Source: DASPSM01 sp036008465
GTDB lineage: Bacteria > Planctomycetota > Planctomycetia > Planctomycetales > Planctomycetaceae
Assembly: GCA_036008465.1 (NCBI GenBank)
Contig: DASYNP010000189.1
Coordinates: 23,328 to 87,327 of the forward strand
Direction of reading: 5' to 3'
Length of the DNA stretch: 64,000 bases
Position numbers and translations under genes: made by a program. Below, one piece after another: positions 34,192 to 42,606 of this stretch (position 1 is the first letter of the stretch; every line of letters begins with the position of its first letter). The notes beneath the pieces are model-generated. The model was not told the DNA's origin. It made no database searches and was given only the letters and a program-made list of their open reading frames with translations.

Positions 34192-35445
34192 ATGCGATTG
34201 ATCACGACAGCCACCCGATCCCGTCGCAGTAACTCAGCCGCGTTCAGGCTGCTGCTGAGCGGGCTTGTGGTCGCCGCACTTCTCCATCGAACGGGCGGGA
34301 TCCTGTCGGCCGCCGACTGGTTGCAATTTCGCGGAGAAAACGGCGGCATCGCAGCCGGCGAGGGACCCGCGCGACTCGATCACACGGCGTGGACGACTCC
34401 CCTTCCAGGGCGCGGCATTTCCGGACCGATCGCCGTTGGGGACCACGTGTTTGTGACGGCCAGCAGCGGGCACGACCAGGAACGACTGCATGTGTTGGCA
34501 ATCGGCAAAGCGGATGGAAAGGTCGCGTGGGAACGCCAGTTTTGGGCCACGGGTCGCACGCAGTGCCATCCGAAAATGGCCGTCGCCAGCTCGAATCCGG
34601 CCAGCGACGGTCGCCGAATCGTCGCCTTCTATTCGACGAACGATCTGGCCTGTCTCGATCTCGAGGGCAAGCTGTTGTGGTTCCGCGGGCTGACTTACGA
34701 ATACCCCAACGCCAGCAACAGTCTCGGGATGGCGTCTTCTCCAGTCATCGCCGACGACACGGTGATCGTGCAGGTCGAGACCGACGACGATGCTTTCGCG
34801 ATGGGCATCGACATTGGGAACGGCGAAACGCGGTGGAAACTCGATCGGCCCCATAAGGACAATTGGACGACCCCGATCATTCTTCACGGGACCGATCGTT
34901 CGCACGACGTCGTCGCACTGCAATGCTCGCAGGGACTCGTCGGCCTTCGGCCCAAAACGGGCGAACTGGTTTGGACTTATACCGAAGGTGCCTCGACAGT
35001 CGCCTCCTCGGCCGCCGGCGAGGGAATGATTTTTGTCCCCTCCAACGGCTTGACCGCCCTGTCGAGCGCCTCTCCCGCAGCCATGCCTGCCAAACGCTGG
35101 CACATGGCGCCGCTCGGACCGGGATATGCCAGCCTGCTGTACTCCGACGGGCGAGTCTACAGCGTCACGGGGGCGCCGGTGCTGATTGCCGCCGACGCAA
35201 AAACCGGCCACGTCGACTGGCGTCTGCGCCTGACGGGGACTTTTTACGCCTCGCCCATCGTGGCCGGACAGCGGATGTACTGCTTTAACGACGCGGGGCT
35301 GGGCCAACTCGTCGCGCTCGGCAAAGAGCACGGCACGATCGCCAATCAGCGCGATTTCAAGGAAAGCATCCTCTGCACGCCGGCGCTGGTCGACAAGGCG
35401 CTTTACGTCCGCAGCGATCAGCATCTGTGGAAGCTTGCTGACTAG
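34192..35445 (+). CDS. Secreted PQQ-like beta-propeller protein
   Basis: A 417-residue exported protein (membrane segment AFRLLLSGLVVAALLHR). It begins after export with DWLQFRGENGGIAAGEG, the usual opening of planctomycete outer-membrane-assembly/PQQ-type propellers (WPQFRGP-like). Repeated blades end in signature turns such as IGKADGKVAWERQF, DIGNGETRWKLDR, RPKTGELVWTY and DAKTGHVDWRLRL. The family includes BamB and quinoprotein dehydrogenases, but no dehydrogenase active-site motif is evident, so a binding or scaffold role is more likely. It follows the preceding secreted protein gene by 2 bp. Confidence 0.85.
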   Translation: MRLITTATRSRRSNSAAFRLLLSGLVVAALLHRTGGILSAADWLQFRGENGGIAAGEGPARLDHTAWTTPLPGRGISGPIAVGDHVFVTASSGHDQERLHVLAIGKADGKVAWERQFWATGRTQCHPKMAVASSNPASDGRRIVAFYSTNDLACLDLEGKLLWFRGLTYEYPNASNSLGMASSPVIADDTVIVQVETDDDAFAMGIDIGNGETRWKLDRPHKDNWTTPIILHGTDRSHDVVALQCSQGLVGLRPKTGELVWTYTEGASTVASSAAGEGMIFVPSNGLTALSSASPAAMPAKRWHMAPLGPGYASLLYSDGRVYSVTGAPVLIAADAKTGHVDWRLRLTGTFYASPIVAGQRMYCFNDAGLGQLVALGKEHGTIANQRDFKESILCTPALVDKALYVRSDQHLWKLAD

Positions 35446-35474
35446 CGCGAGCTCGTGACGAGAGGGCGTGCCTG

Positions 35475-36359
35475 TCAGCTCATTGGCACCGCCAGGTGCC
35501 CGATTCGGACGGGAGGCAGCGCGATCGCAGACGGCTCGAAGCGCGCCCCGGCTTTCTGGGCGGCGGCGGTCATCGCGCGATGTCCGTCGTCGCACGCTTC
35601 GGCGAAGGCCATGTTCGTGAAACACTCGACCGCGCACGATCGCGAGAATCGAGTGTCGCGCAGTGCCGCGAAGATCTTGGCGTATTCCATCTCGCCGCGG
35701 CCGGGAATCAAATGAGTCCAATTGGGGTAGCGGCCCACGTGATCCTTCAAATGGGCGTGCACAATCCGTTTTGCGAAGCGCCGAGCAAATCCCGCCGGGT
35801 CGATCCCCGTGAGGACCAGATAGCAGGGATCGAAATTCACGCCGAACACCGGCGAGCCAACGTCTTGGAAGAGTCGCTCCAGCGTGCCGGGTGAGTCGTC
35901 GACCCAATCGGGCCAGATGCCATCGACGGCGAGGAAAATCCGGCGGGCCGCCGCGTAATCGGCCGCATCTCGAATGCGAGCGACCACGCCGTCCCAGAAT
36001 TCTTCGCGCTCGACTCCCGCTGGATAGCCTCCCATGTGAAAGGTGACGACGTCGGCTCCGACGTCGACGGCCAGGTCGACCGTGCCTTCGAGATCAAGCG
36101 GGTCCTTCTCGCGGTCGACGAGGGAGTCGCTGAGTGGCGCGTGCGTGATGACGGCTTCCACTTGCAGACCGAGGCGCTCGGCCGTCCGGCGCGTTAGACG
36201 ACGCAGATCCGGCGAGACCGATTTCGGATTTGTGGAAGGGCCGTCGGTGCCCGAGATGTCGATGCCGCTATAACCGGCGCGGGCGATCTGCTTGAGGCAA
36301 GTCTCAACCGGTATCCGTAGACGGTCGGTATAGCTGTACGTGTAGAAGCCGAGTCTCAA
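35475..36359 (-). CDS. Sugar phosphate isomerase/epimerase (xylose-isomerase-like TIM barrel)
   Basis: A 294-residue AP-endonuclease-2-type TIM barrel, the family of sugar isomerases and epimerases such as IolE/IolI and DTE. Characteristic strands include LGFYTYSYTD, GYSGIDISGTDGPS, VVTFHMGGYPAG, FGVNFDPCYLVLTG and IVHAHLKDHVGRYP with the metal-binding His-x-His/Lys pattern. The C-terminal GRGEMEYAKIFAALRDTRF is also typical. It starts with TTG; AAGGA lies about 9 nt upstream. Such genes are highly expanded in planctomycetes and usually linked to carbohydrate breakdown. The substrate is unknown. Confidence 0.88.
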   Translation of the reverse strand: MRLGFYTYSYTDRLRIPVETCLKQIARAGYSGIDISGTDGPSTNPKSVSPDLRRLTRRTAERLGLQVEAVITHAPLSDSLVDREKDPLDLEGTVDLAVDVGADVVTFHMGGYPAGVEREEFWDGVVARIRDAADYAAARRIFLAVDGIWPDWVDDSPGTLERLFQDVGSPVFGVNFDPCYLVLTGIDPAGFARRFAKRIVHAHLKDHVGRYPNWTHLIPGRGEMEYAKIFAALRDTRFSRSCAVECFTNMAFAEACDDGHRAMTAAAQKAGARFEPSAIALPPVRIGHLAVPMS

Positions 36360-36566
36360 GGGTCGTCATCCTTGACGAAGCCGCGAAGGCTAATCGCTTG
36401 CGAAGACGTGATCGAGCAAGCGTGCACTCACTGAGAGAACCTCAGCGTCGCCCTGATTTGGCGCGGGCGGATTCTAGTCGAACTCATCGGCCCACGGTAT
36501 GCCCTTTTAGCCGCGCTGGACGCCCCCAGTTACGCGATTTTTCCAATGTTCTCGTTCGCAAAGAGC

Positions 36567-36582
36567 CGGCATTGGATTTGCT
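36567..36582 (+). promoter_or_regulatory. Candidate sigma-54 promoter for the CsbD gene
   Basis: CGGCATTGGATTTGCT fits the -24/-12 pattern TGGCAC-N5-TTGCW at the key GG and GC with the exact 10-bp gap, differing at two positions. It ends 51 bp before the ATG at 36634. Confidence 0.4.
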
Positions 36583-36633
36583 AAACCCTGCACCGTGTTA
36601 ATGAGCCACGCAATTCGACTCAGGAGAAAGAAA

Positions 36634-36813
36634 ATGACCGGTAAATCCGATGAGATCAAAGGACGGGTCAAAGAAGCCGCGGGCGCAATCAGCGATAATG
36701 ATCAGCTGCGCCGAGAAGGGAAAATCGATCAGGCGGCGGGAAAAGTGAAGCAAGCGGCCGAGAAGGCCGTCGAGAAGGTTCAGGGCGCCGTGAAGGACGC
36801 CAACAAGCGCTAA
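36634..36813 (+). CDS. CsbD-family stress-response protein
   Basis: A 59-residue CsbD-like protein (MTGKSDEIKGRVKEAAGAIS), hydrophilic, Lys/Ala/Glu-rich and predicted helical throughout. The repeats KGRVKEAAGAI and KVKQAAEKAVEKVQGA are typical. The family is induced by stress in many bacteria, but its molecular role is unresolved. CAGGAG at 36621-36626 is a good ribosome-binding site 7 nt before ATG 36634; an upstream in-frame start at 36595 is less likely. A possible sigma-54 promoter lies upstream. Confidence 0.85.
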   Translation: MTGKSDEIKGRVKEAAGAISDNDQLRREGKIDQAAGKVKQAAEKAVEKVQGAVKDANKR

Positions 36814-36874
36814 GCTTGCCTTGAAAAGCAAGGCGCGCCGCGGTGATGCGAGTGGCCCTTGACCAGCCGCGCAA

Positions 36875-37366
36875 TCACCCGGCCCCTTGCTGCAAGGCTG
36901 CGGCCACGGCCAATTCGTCAACGCGCTCGTTTTCGGGATGACCGCTGTGCCCCGCGACGGTGGTAAATCTCACCTGATGCCGGGCCAGTAACTCGTCGAG
37001 CCGCTTCCAGAGTTCGACGTTTTTGACTTCTGTCCAGCGTTTTTTTTCGCGGCGCCGCCAGCCGTTGGCCTTCCAACCGGGAAGCCATTCGCTGGCACCC
37101 TTGGCGACGTAGGCGCTATCGGTAATCACCTCGACAGCGGATCGCCGCTTGAGCGCGGCCAGTCCCTCGATTACCGCCTGCAACTCCATTTGATTATTTG
37201 TGGTGAGCGGTGCGCCGCCGGAGTGCTCTTTTTCGACCCCGGTCGATGGATGGCGCAGGATAAATGCCCATCCGCCCGGACCGGGATTTCCCCGACAAGC
37301 GCCATCGGTGAACAACTGCACGCGCGACAGTCGACTATCAGCGGGCGAAGCGGGCGAGTCGTCCAT
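36875..37366 (-). CDS. rnhA: Ribonuclease HI
   Basis: A 163-residue RNase HI that cleaves the RNA strand of RNA-DNA hybrids during replication and R-loop removal. All four catalytic carboxylates are recognisable: Asp in FTDGACRGNPGPGG, Glu in NNQMELQAVIEGL, Asp in VITDSAYVAKG and Asp in NERVDELAV, with the helper His in AGHSGHPENERVD. The basic protrusion (WLPGWKANGWRRREKKRW) for hybrid binding is present, as in E. coli. The first 15 residues are an extra acidic/Ser-rich leader. The gene lies downstream of infA on the same strand with a 183-bp gap. Confidence 0.95.
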   Translation of the reverse strand: MDDSPASPADSRLSRVQLFTDGACRGNPGPGGWAFILRHPSTGVEKEHSGGAPLTTNNQMELQAVIEGLAALKRRSAVEVITDSAYVAKGASEWLPGWKANGWRRREKKRWTEVKNVELWKRLDELLARHQVRFTTVAGHSGHPENERVDELAVAAALQQGAG

Positions 37367-37549
37367 AGCTGCGTAAAAAGTGCGCGCGGGTACAAGAATG
37401 ATCGCGCGCGACCGACCCTCGACGGAGAACGCGCGCTCGATGAGTGCCCACTCTGATACAAATCAAATCGGGCCGCAAGAGGATGCAGCCGCGTTATTTG
37501 AGCCCGCGCTCTTCGCGTGCCGCCGAATTTCAGCCCGCGCCGTTCACGG

Positions 37550-37768
37550 CTAGCGCTCGCGGAACGTGATGCGTCCGCGCTTGAGGTCGTAGGGCGAGAC
37601 TTCGACAATCACCCGATCGCCTGGGACGATCCGGATGAAGTGCTTCCGCATCTTGCCCGCGACGTGTGCCAGTACTTCGTGACCGTTATCCAACTGCACA
37701 CGAAATTGTGTGTTGGCGAGGGCCTCGGTCACCCGACCCTCTGCTTGAATCGCTTCTTCTTTCGCCAT
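37550..37768 (-). CDS. infA: Translation initiation factor IF-1
   Basis: A 72-residue OB-fold protein. The sequence MAKEEAIQAEGRVTEALANT, then HVAGKMRKHFIRIVPGDRV and the ending DLKRGRITFRER matches IF-1 over its whole length. It binds the ribosomal A site during initiation together with IF-2 and IF-3. GAGG just upstream of the ATG is the ribosome-binding site. The open frame extends 50 codons further upstream, but the standard IF-1 start is clear. It is outside the usual ribosomal-protein operon. Confidence 0.97.
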   Translation of the reverse strand: MAKEEAIQAEGRVTEALANTQFRVQLDNGHEVLAHVAGKMRKHFIRIVPGDRVIVEVSPYDLKRGRITFRER

Positions 37769-37979
37769 AGTCCCTCGACAGCCCCATCGAACCCGAACCG
37801 GTGCCTCCGCTGACAGCTTGCCAGAAAATTGGCAAATCATGGGCCACGGAGCACCACCCTCCCGCACAGCCCGACTTGGCGGAGGGCAAAGCAGATTGCG
37901 CCCGGGAGAATCGGGCAATTATGGATTCTCGGCTCAGAAAATGCCAGACCGGCTGGGCCGCCCTATGAACAAAGTCGTG

Positions 37980-39188
37980 TTAAGACCCCGCAAATCCTAG
38001 CACGCGGCGGATCTCCAGCGGGCTTGTGATCCCAGCTTCGACGGCTTCCGCGGCTCGATGCCACCGAGTCTTCATCCCGGCCGTGACGGCCGTTCGCTCC
38101 AGTTCGATCGCGTCGTTGCGGTCGAGAATCGAGCGCCCCACGCCGTGCGCCTCGGGAATCAATAGCTCCGCGATCAGGAAACGCCCTTGGTATCCGGTCC
38201 CGCGACACTTTTCGCAGCCGGCTGCCGTTCGCACTTTCTCGACCGACATTCCGAGGCGAGCGCTCGGATCGTGCGATTCGATCGCACACTCGCAAAGCCG
38301 ACGCAGCAGTCTCTGATTGAGAACCGCCAACACGGCGCTTCGCACCTGATACGGCTCGAGCCCCATTTCGAGCAACCGATTGAGAGCTTCGGCCGCGCTC
38401 CCCGCGTGAAACGTGGTGAGAATCAAGTGGCCCGTCAGCGCCGCCTGCACCGCGACCTGGGCGGTGGTGCGGTCGCGGATCTCGCCGACGCCAATCACTT
38501 CGGGGTCTTGCCGCAAAAGAGACTTGAGGCCCGTCTCGTAATCGAAGCCTGCGATTGGTCGCACCTGCGACTGGGCGACGCCGGGCATCACGGCCTCGAC
38601 GGGATCTTCGAGCGTCGCCACGCTGCGGGGATGCTCCTCCCGCTCGACGATCTCCCGCAGACAGGCGTAGATCGACGTGGTCTTGCCGCTGCCGGCCGGG
38701 CCGCTGATCAAAATCATGCCGCTCCGCCGCGCGAGCATCGACTTCAAGCTCGCCGACAGTTCGGTCGCGAAGCCCAGGTCGTCGACGTGCCGGAATCGAT
38801 TCGAGCCGGCAAACAATCGAATCACACACTTCTCCCCGAACAGCGTCGGGAACGTGCTGACGCGTGTTTCGGCGTTACCCTCTAACAGATGGATGCGCCC
38901 TTCCTGCGGGACGTCGGTCTGATACGTCAAGAGTTGCGCGACGACCTTGAGCCGCGCGATGATATTGGGAGCGATCGCGCGCGGCAGCACTTCGATCGGA
39001 TGCAACACGCCGTCGATCCGCCACGACATGGCCAGACCGTCTTCGCCGGGCAAAAGATGGATGTCGCTGGCCCCAGCCTTTCTGGCGGCCGTCAGGACGG
39101 ATTCCACGAGCCGCAAAACAAACTCGGGATGTGTCCGCGGCAAATCGGGTGCTTCGCCGCGGAACTGTTGCTGCAAAGAGAGGGGCAT
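37980..39188 (-). CDS. GspE/PilB-family secretion ATPase (short form)
   Basis: A 402-residue hexameric traffic ATPase that would drive pilus assembly or type II secretion. It has the N2 region ASDIHLLPGEDGLAMSWRID, Walker A ISGPAGSGKTTS near residue 167, an Asp box ATLEDPVE, Walker B LRQDPEVIGVGEIRD and a His box LTGHLILTTFHAGSAAEA. A Cys motif (CECA..CEKCRGTGYQGR) marks the zinc-binding GspE/PilB type rather than PilT. The N1 domain that docks to the inner-membrane platform is missing, as the protein starts directly with N2. No pilin or GspD genes are in the window. Confidence 0.88.
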   Translation of the reverse strand: MPLSLQQQFRGEAPDLPRTHPEFVLRLVESVLTAARKAGASDIHLLPGEDGLAMSWRIDGVLHPIEVLPRAIAPNIIARLKVVAQLLTYQTDVPQEGRIHLLEGNAETRVSTFPTLFGEKCVIRLFAGSNRFRHVDDLGFATELSASLKSMLARRSGMILISGPAGSGKTTSIYACLREIVEREEHPRSVATLEDPVEAVMPGVAQSQVRPIAGFDYETGLKSLLRQDPEVIGVGEIRDRTTAQVAVQAALTGHLILTTFHAGSAAEALNRLLEMGLEPYQVRSAVLAVLNQRLLRRLCECAIESHDPSARLGMSVEKVRTAAGCEKCRGTGYQGRFLIAELLIPEAHGVGRSILDRNDAIELERTAVTAGMKTRWHRAAEAVEAGITSPLEIRRVLGFAGS

Positions 39189-39390
39189 GCGGTGGCGATC
39201 GCGAGAAGGGACCGGGCGGAATCGAGCTCACGCCTTCGCACTGGGGGCACCGGATGCGAAGGCATTTTTGTATCTTGAGGGGCGCGAAGACCCGAGTCAA
39301 CGGGGGGCGAGCACATGCGCAAAGACTCCGATCGCCGTTTTCGCAGACAATTTGTGAGTGTTAGACCGTCTTGGAAGATCGGCCCCAGAC

Positions 39391-39467
39391 GGGAGGGCGA
39401 AGCTCCTGCTGAGCCTCTTTTCTGTTAAGACAGCTGGGACGGTCCGCCGTGGGCGGATCGCCCTCCC
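39391..39467. repeat. Dispersed repeat, copy 1 (inverted ends GGGAGGGCGA)
   Basis: GGGAGGGCGA at 39391-39400 pairs with TCGCCCTCCC at 39458-39467. The left 34 bp, GGGAGGGCGAAGCTCCTGCT and on to 39424, recurs as the reverse complement at 57748-57783 with two substitutions and one indel. It lies in the 296-bp gap between divergent genes, where no other feature is seen. Confidence 0.75.
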
Positions 39468-39484
39468 GGTTGACGCGCCACGAT

Positions 39485-41641
39485 ATGATCGACCGATCGA
39501 GTATCCCTCCAGCCCGCGCCGCGGCATTCTTGGCCGCCGTGCTGTGCCTTGCGCCCCAGCTCGCCCTCGCCCAGACCCGGGCCTTCCAGAAGGCGCCCGG
39601 CAAGCTTGAACTGCGGCTGAAGTCTTCGCACCCAGTGATCCGCTCGGGTGCCCCATTCACGCTTGAGCTGGAGTTTGAATCGACGTTTCCCGACGTGATC
39701 GAGGGGCCGCTCGAATTGACGTTCTCCGACGGCGACCGCATCCACATGCGGTTCCATACGACTCCGATCGCCATTCCGGCCGACGCGAAAACGTCGATTT
39801 CGATCACGCTCCCCGCGCTCGCCTGCCGGCGCAATGCCGACGAATCCCAAGTCGACGTGGTGCTCGACGCGCGGCGCAAGACCTTCCGGTTCGGCAAGCA
39901 CGATTTTCGCCTCCCGCTGCGGGGGATGCGGCAATTCGTGATCGGCGTCGTCGGAATGAGCCAGGTCGACGTGGGAGAACTGGCGCGGCACCTGTCGCTG
40001 GACGAGTTCCGTCCGCCGAAGCTGCACCGCCAGAACTTTGCCACGAACGTCGTCGAACTCGATCCGCACCGTATCTCGGGCGACACGATCGGGCTGTATC
40101 CCTACGACGTGGTGGTTCTCGCGGGGCAGCATTTTTCCGTGCTTTCCGCCCGGCAACTGGAAACCGTCGCCGCCTGGACCGAGTCGGGGGGTGCGGTCGT
40201 GGTGGTGCCGACCGGACCTTTGACCGACGCGCACCGTAACTTCCTCGCGAAGGTGCGGGGGATCAGCCGCGACGACTTGCCGCTCGACGCTCTGGGTCAC
40301 TTGGCCCCGTTGGCCGCCAACGACCGGAACCAGCTCGTGACTGCCGGATTTGGCTTCGGGCGGGCCATCGTTCTGCGGTCGATCCCGCAATTTGCCGCGC
40401 ACGGCACGCCGTCGACGGTCAGCCGTCCGGAATGGATTCGGGCGCTAGGGCTCCTGTGGAACGTGCATGCCGATCAGGTCGAGTCGATGCTGACGGGCGG
40501 GAGCTGGAGGATGCCGTCGCCACCCCCTCGAAAAGCAGCGCCGAGTCCCTTCGCGGCGAGCGGAGGGGCCGCGGGACTCAAGACGGCTGCCCCTGACCTC
40601 AGATACCTGGCGTATGCCGATCCCGGCGGGCTGAAACCGGAAGAGCCCGCAGCGGCCGACCAGTTGCGGGATCTCCTCTTTCCGGCCGACGTGCGGGTGG
40701 TCCCCTTCGGCATCGTGATCGGGCTCTTGGCGTCGTTTCTGATCGCGGTCGCTCCGGCCGATTACTGGATCCTGGGTTGGCTGAGACGACGGCGCTACAC
40801 GTGGATCGTCTTTCCGTGCGTGTCGCTGTTCTTCACGACGCTCACGGTCTGCATCGCCGGGTATTACAGCGGGAACACCGACCATCGCGGAGCGCTCGTG
40901 ATCGTGGACGTCGGCCAGTCGGGACGGCCCCTCCGCACGTCGCGGATCGTGCACGTCGTCACGGCCGACACGCACACGCTGGTGGCCGAGATTCATGACG
41001 GGCTGTTCGCGAGAACCGAGGTGCAGCCCGCCCAGCTCGGAGTCGCACGGCCGAACGACCCGCTCGACGCGCTGCCAGCGCTGGAAGACGACGAGCTCGC
41101 GTACGAGGGGCGCGTGCCGTCGGCCTATTCAGTGAGCTGGCCATCGAAACAGTGGTCGCCCGCCATGCACCGTGTCACGCAGGCCGGTACGGACGTCGAG
41201 CTTCCCCAAATCGACTGGGCGGCCCTCGATCGGCTCGATCTGTCGACCGAAGCCGGCCGGAGTGCCGCCATCGGCTGCGTGCGCCGTATCCTCCCGCAGT
41301 GCGGCCTGTTGTTCTCAAATGCAAAGGCCGACGTTGAGGTCCCTTTTCCCGCGACTTCGGAGGGAGCGATCGATCAGTTCCGAGACTGGCCGAACGTGTT
41401 GGCGAGCCTTGGCAGGCGACGAGACCACGGGCTGCTCGCGATTCTCTTCGGCGTCTCCCCCAACGGCGCGGGAGACCTCGAAGACCTGGCCGTCCTCGAT
41501 GACGGTCTCAGCTCGACCTGGCTCGTTCATGTTGCGATCGTTCGCGACAACGACTTGATCGTGTTCCGGCACGTCGTGCGCAAGACCCAAGTCAGAGACA
41601 TCGACGCTTCTAAGAACGCCGGGGGCAAACGCGGTTCATGA
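39485..41641 (+). CDS. Large membrane-anchored protein of ABC operon (amidotransferase-like fold)
   Basis: A 718-residue exported protein with a signal peptide (AAAFLAAVLCLAPQLALAQ). Residues 30-140 are beta-rich and domain-like. Residues 145-320 look like a class I glutamine-amidotransferase-type fold lacking clear catalytic residues (YDVVVLAGQHFSVLSARQL, ESGGAVVVVPTGPLTDA), as in many planctomycete batI-adjacent proteins. Two membrane segments lie near 415-475 (FGIVIGLLASFLIAVAPADY and YTWIVFPCVSLFFTTL). A further C-terminal periplasmic part follows. It overlaps the ABC ATPase start in ATGA, so all three genes are translationally coupled. It is analogous to the GldG partner of the first ABC module but not a close copy. 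Confidence 0.7.
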   Translation: MIDRSSIPPARAAAFLAAVLCLAPQLALAQTRAFQKAPGKLELRLKSSHPVIRSGAPFTLELEFESTFPDVIEGPLELTFSDGDRIHMRFHTTPIAIPADAKTSISITLPALACRRNADESQVDVVLDARRKTFRFGKHDFRLPLRGMRQFVIGVVGMSQVDVGELARHLSLDEFRPPKLHRQNFATNVVELDPHRISGDTIGLYPYDVVVLAGQHFSVLSARQLETVAAWTESGGAVVVVPTGPLTDAHRNFLAKVRGISRDDLPLDALGHLAPLAANDRNQLVTAGFGFGRAIVLRSIPQFAAHGTPSTVSRPEWIRALGLLWNVHADQVESMLTGGSWRMPSPPPRKAAPSPFAASGGAAGLKTAAPDLRYLAYADPGGLKPEEPAAADQLRDLLFPADVRVVPFGIVIGLLASFLIAVAPADYWILGWLRRRRYTWIVFPCVSLFFTTLTVCIAGYYSGNTDHRGALVIVDVGQSGRPLRTSRIVHVVTADTHTLVAEIHDGLFARTEVQPAQLGVARPNDPLDALPALEDDELAYEGRVPSAYSVSWPSKQWSPAMHRVTQAGTDVELPQIDWAALDRLDLSTEAGRSAAIGCVRRILPQCGLLFSNAKADVEVPFPATSEGAIDQFRDWPNVLASLGRRRDHGLLAILFGVSPNGAGDLEDLAVLDDGLSSTWLVHVAIVRDNDLIVFRHVVRKTQVRDIDASKNAGGKRGS

Positions 41642-42606
41642 GCGACGCGACTGGAACGAACGAAAACGGCGCACCGCCGATGGTGGAGATCTTCAACCTC
41701 TGGGTGAAATATGGCCCCGTCGAGGCCGTGCGGGGCATTTCGTTCTCGATTCCGCGGGGTGGAGTGTTCGGCTTCATCGGGCCCAACGGCGCCGGCAAAT
41801 CGTCGACGATTCGCGTGCTCGCGACGCTGCAGGAGCCGTTCGCCGGCTGGGCAAAGATCGACGGCGTCGACACCCGCAACGATCCGACTCGTATTCGACG
41901 CAAAATCGGCTATTTGCCGGATTCGGTCGGACTTTACGAGGACTTGAGCGTCCGGGAATATCTGCACTTCTTCGCCGCGGCCTACGACCTGCCCGAAGCC
42001 AACCGGCCTCGACTGATCGACGACCTGCTCACTCTCACGGACCTGGCTCATAAGATCGATGCCCAAGTCGTGGCCCTCTCGCGTGGCATGCAGCAGCGGC
42101 TGGGGCTAGCCCGCGTGTTGCTGCACGATCCGGATCTTCTTCTGCTCGACGAGCCGGCCAGCGGCCTCGATCCGCGCGCCCGCATCGAGATCCGCGAGAT
42201 CCTGAAAGAACTCGCGCGGATGGGCAAGACGATCCTCATCTCGAGCCACATCCTGCATGAGCTGTCGCAGCTCTGCTCGCAGATCGGCATTCTCGAAGCG
42301 GGCCAGCTCGTGTTCGAAGGCCCGCTGGCCGATATCAACCGCCGCCTCGGCCTGATGCAGTTGGTTCATGCCCAGGTCGTCAATCCGTCCGAAGAACTGA
42401 CGCAGCGCGTGCGGAAGATTCGGGGGATCGAAAGCGTGGAAGTGCGCGGTGACCGGCTGTCGATCCGCGTGCGGGCCGAGGCTCTCCCGCCCGAGACGCT
42501 GCTGGAGGAGCTGCGCACCGCCGGTGCCTCGGTGCGAATGTTTCAGCCGGAATCGCTCGAGCTCGAGACCGCTTTCATCAAGCTGACCGAGGGCAAGACC
42601 GCGTGA
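41638..42606 (+). CDS. ABC-2 exporter ATP-binding protein
   Basis: A 322-residue ATPase. It contains Walker A GPNGAGKSS, a signature in LSRGMQQRLGLARVL, Walker B LLLLDEPASGLDP and switch His in ISSHILHELSQL. The last 80 residues form an extra C-terminal domain (VESVEVRGDRLSIRVRAE-type strands) as in CcmA/NatA-like proteins. ATG 41638 overlaps the preceding stop by 4 bp, and the stop overlaps the next start in GTGA. With the following permease it forms a complete ABC-2 exporter. Confidence 0.92.
   Translation: MSDATGTNENGAPPMVEIFNLWVKYGPVEAVRGISFSIPRGGVFGFIGPNGAGKSSTIRVLATLQEPFAGWAKIDGVDTRNDPTRIRRKIGYLPDSVGLYEDLSVREYLHFFAAAYDLPEANRPRLIDDLLTLTDLAHKIDAQVVALSRGMQQRLGLARVLLHDPDLLLLDEPASGLDPRARIEIREILKELARMGKTILISSHILHELSQLCSQIGILEAGQLVFEGPLADINRRLGLMQLVHAQVVNPSEELTQRVRKIRGIESVEVRGDRLSIRVRAEALPPETLLEELRTAGASVRMFQPESLELETAFIKLTEGKTA

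Noticed and set aside
34234..35907. 557-codon minus-strand frame
   Set aside because: Antisense to the PQQ-type propeller and part of the isomerase; no domain-like features.
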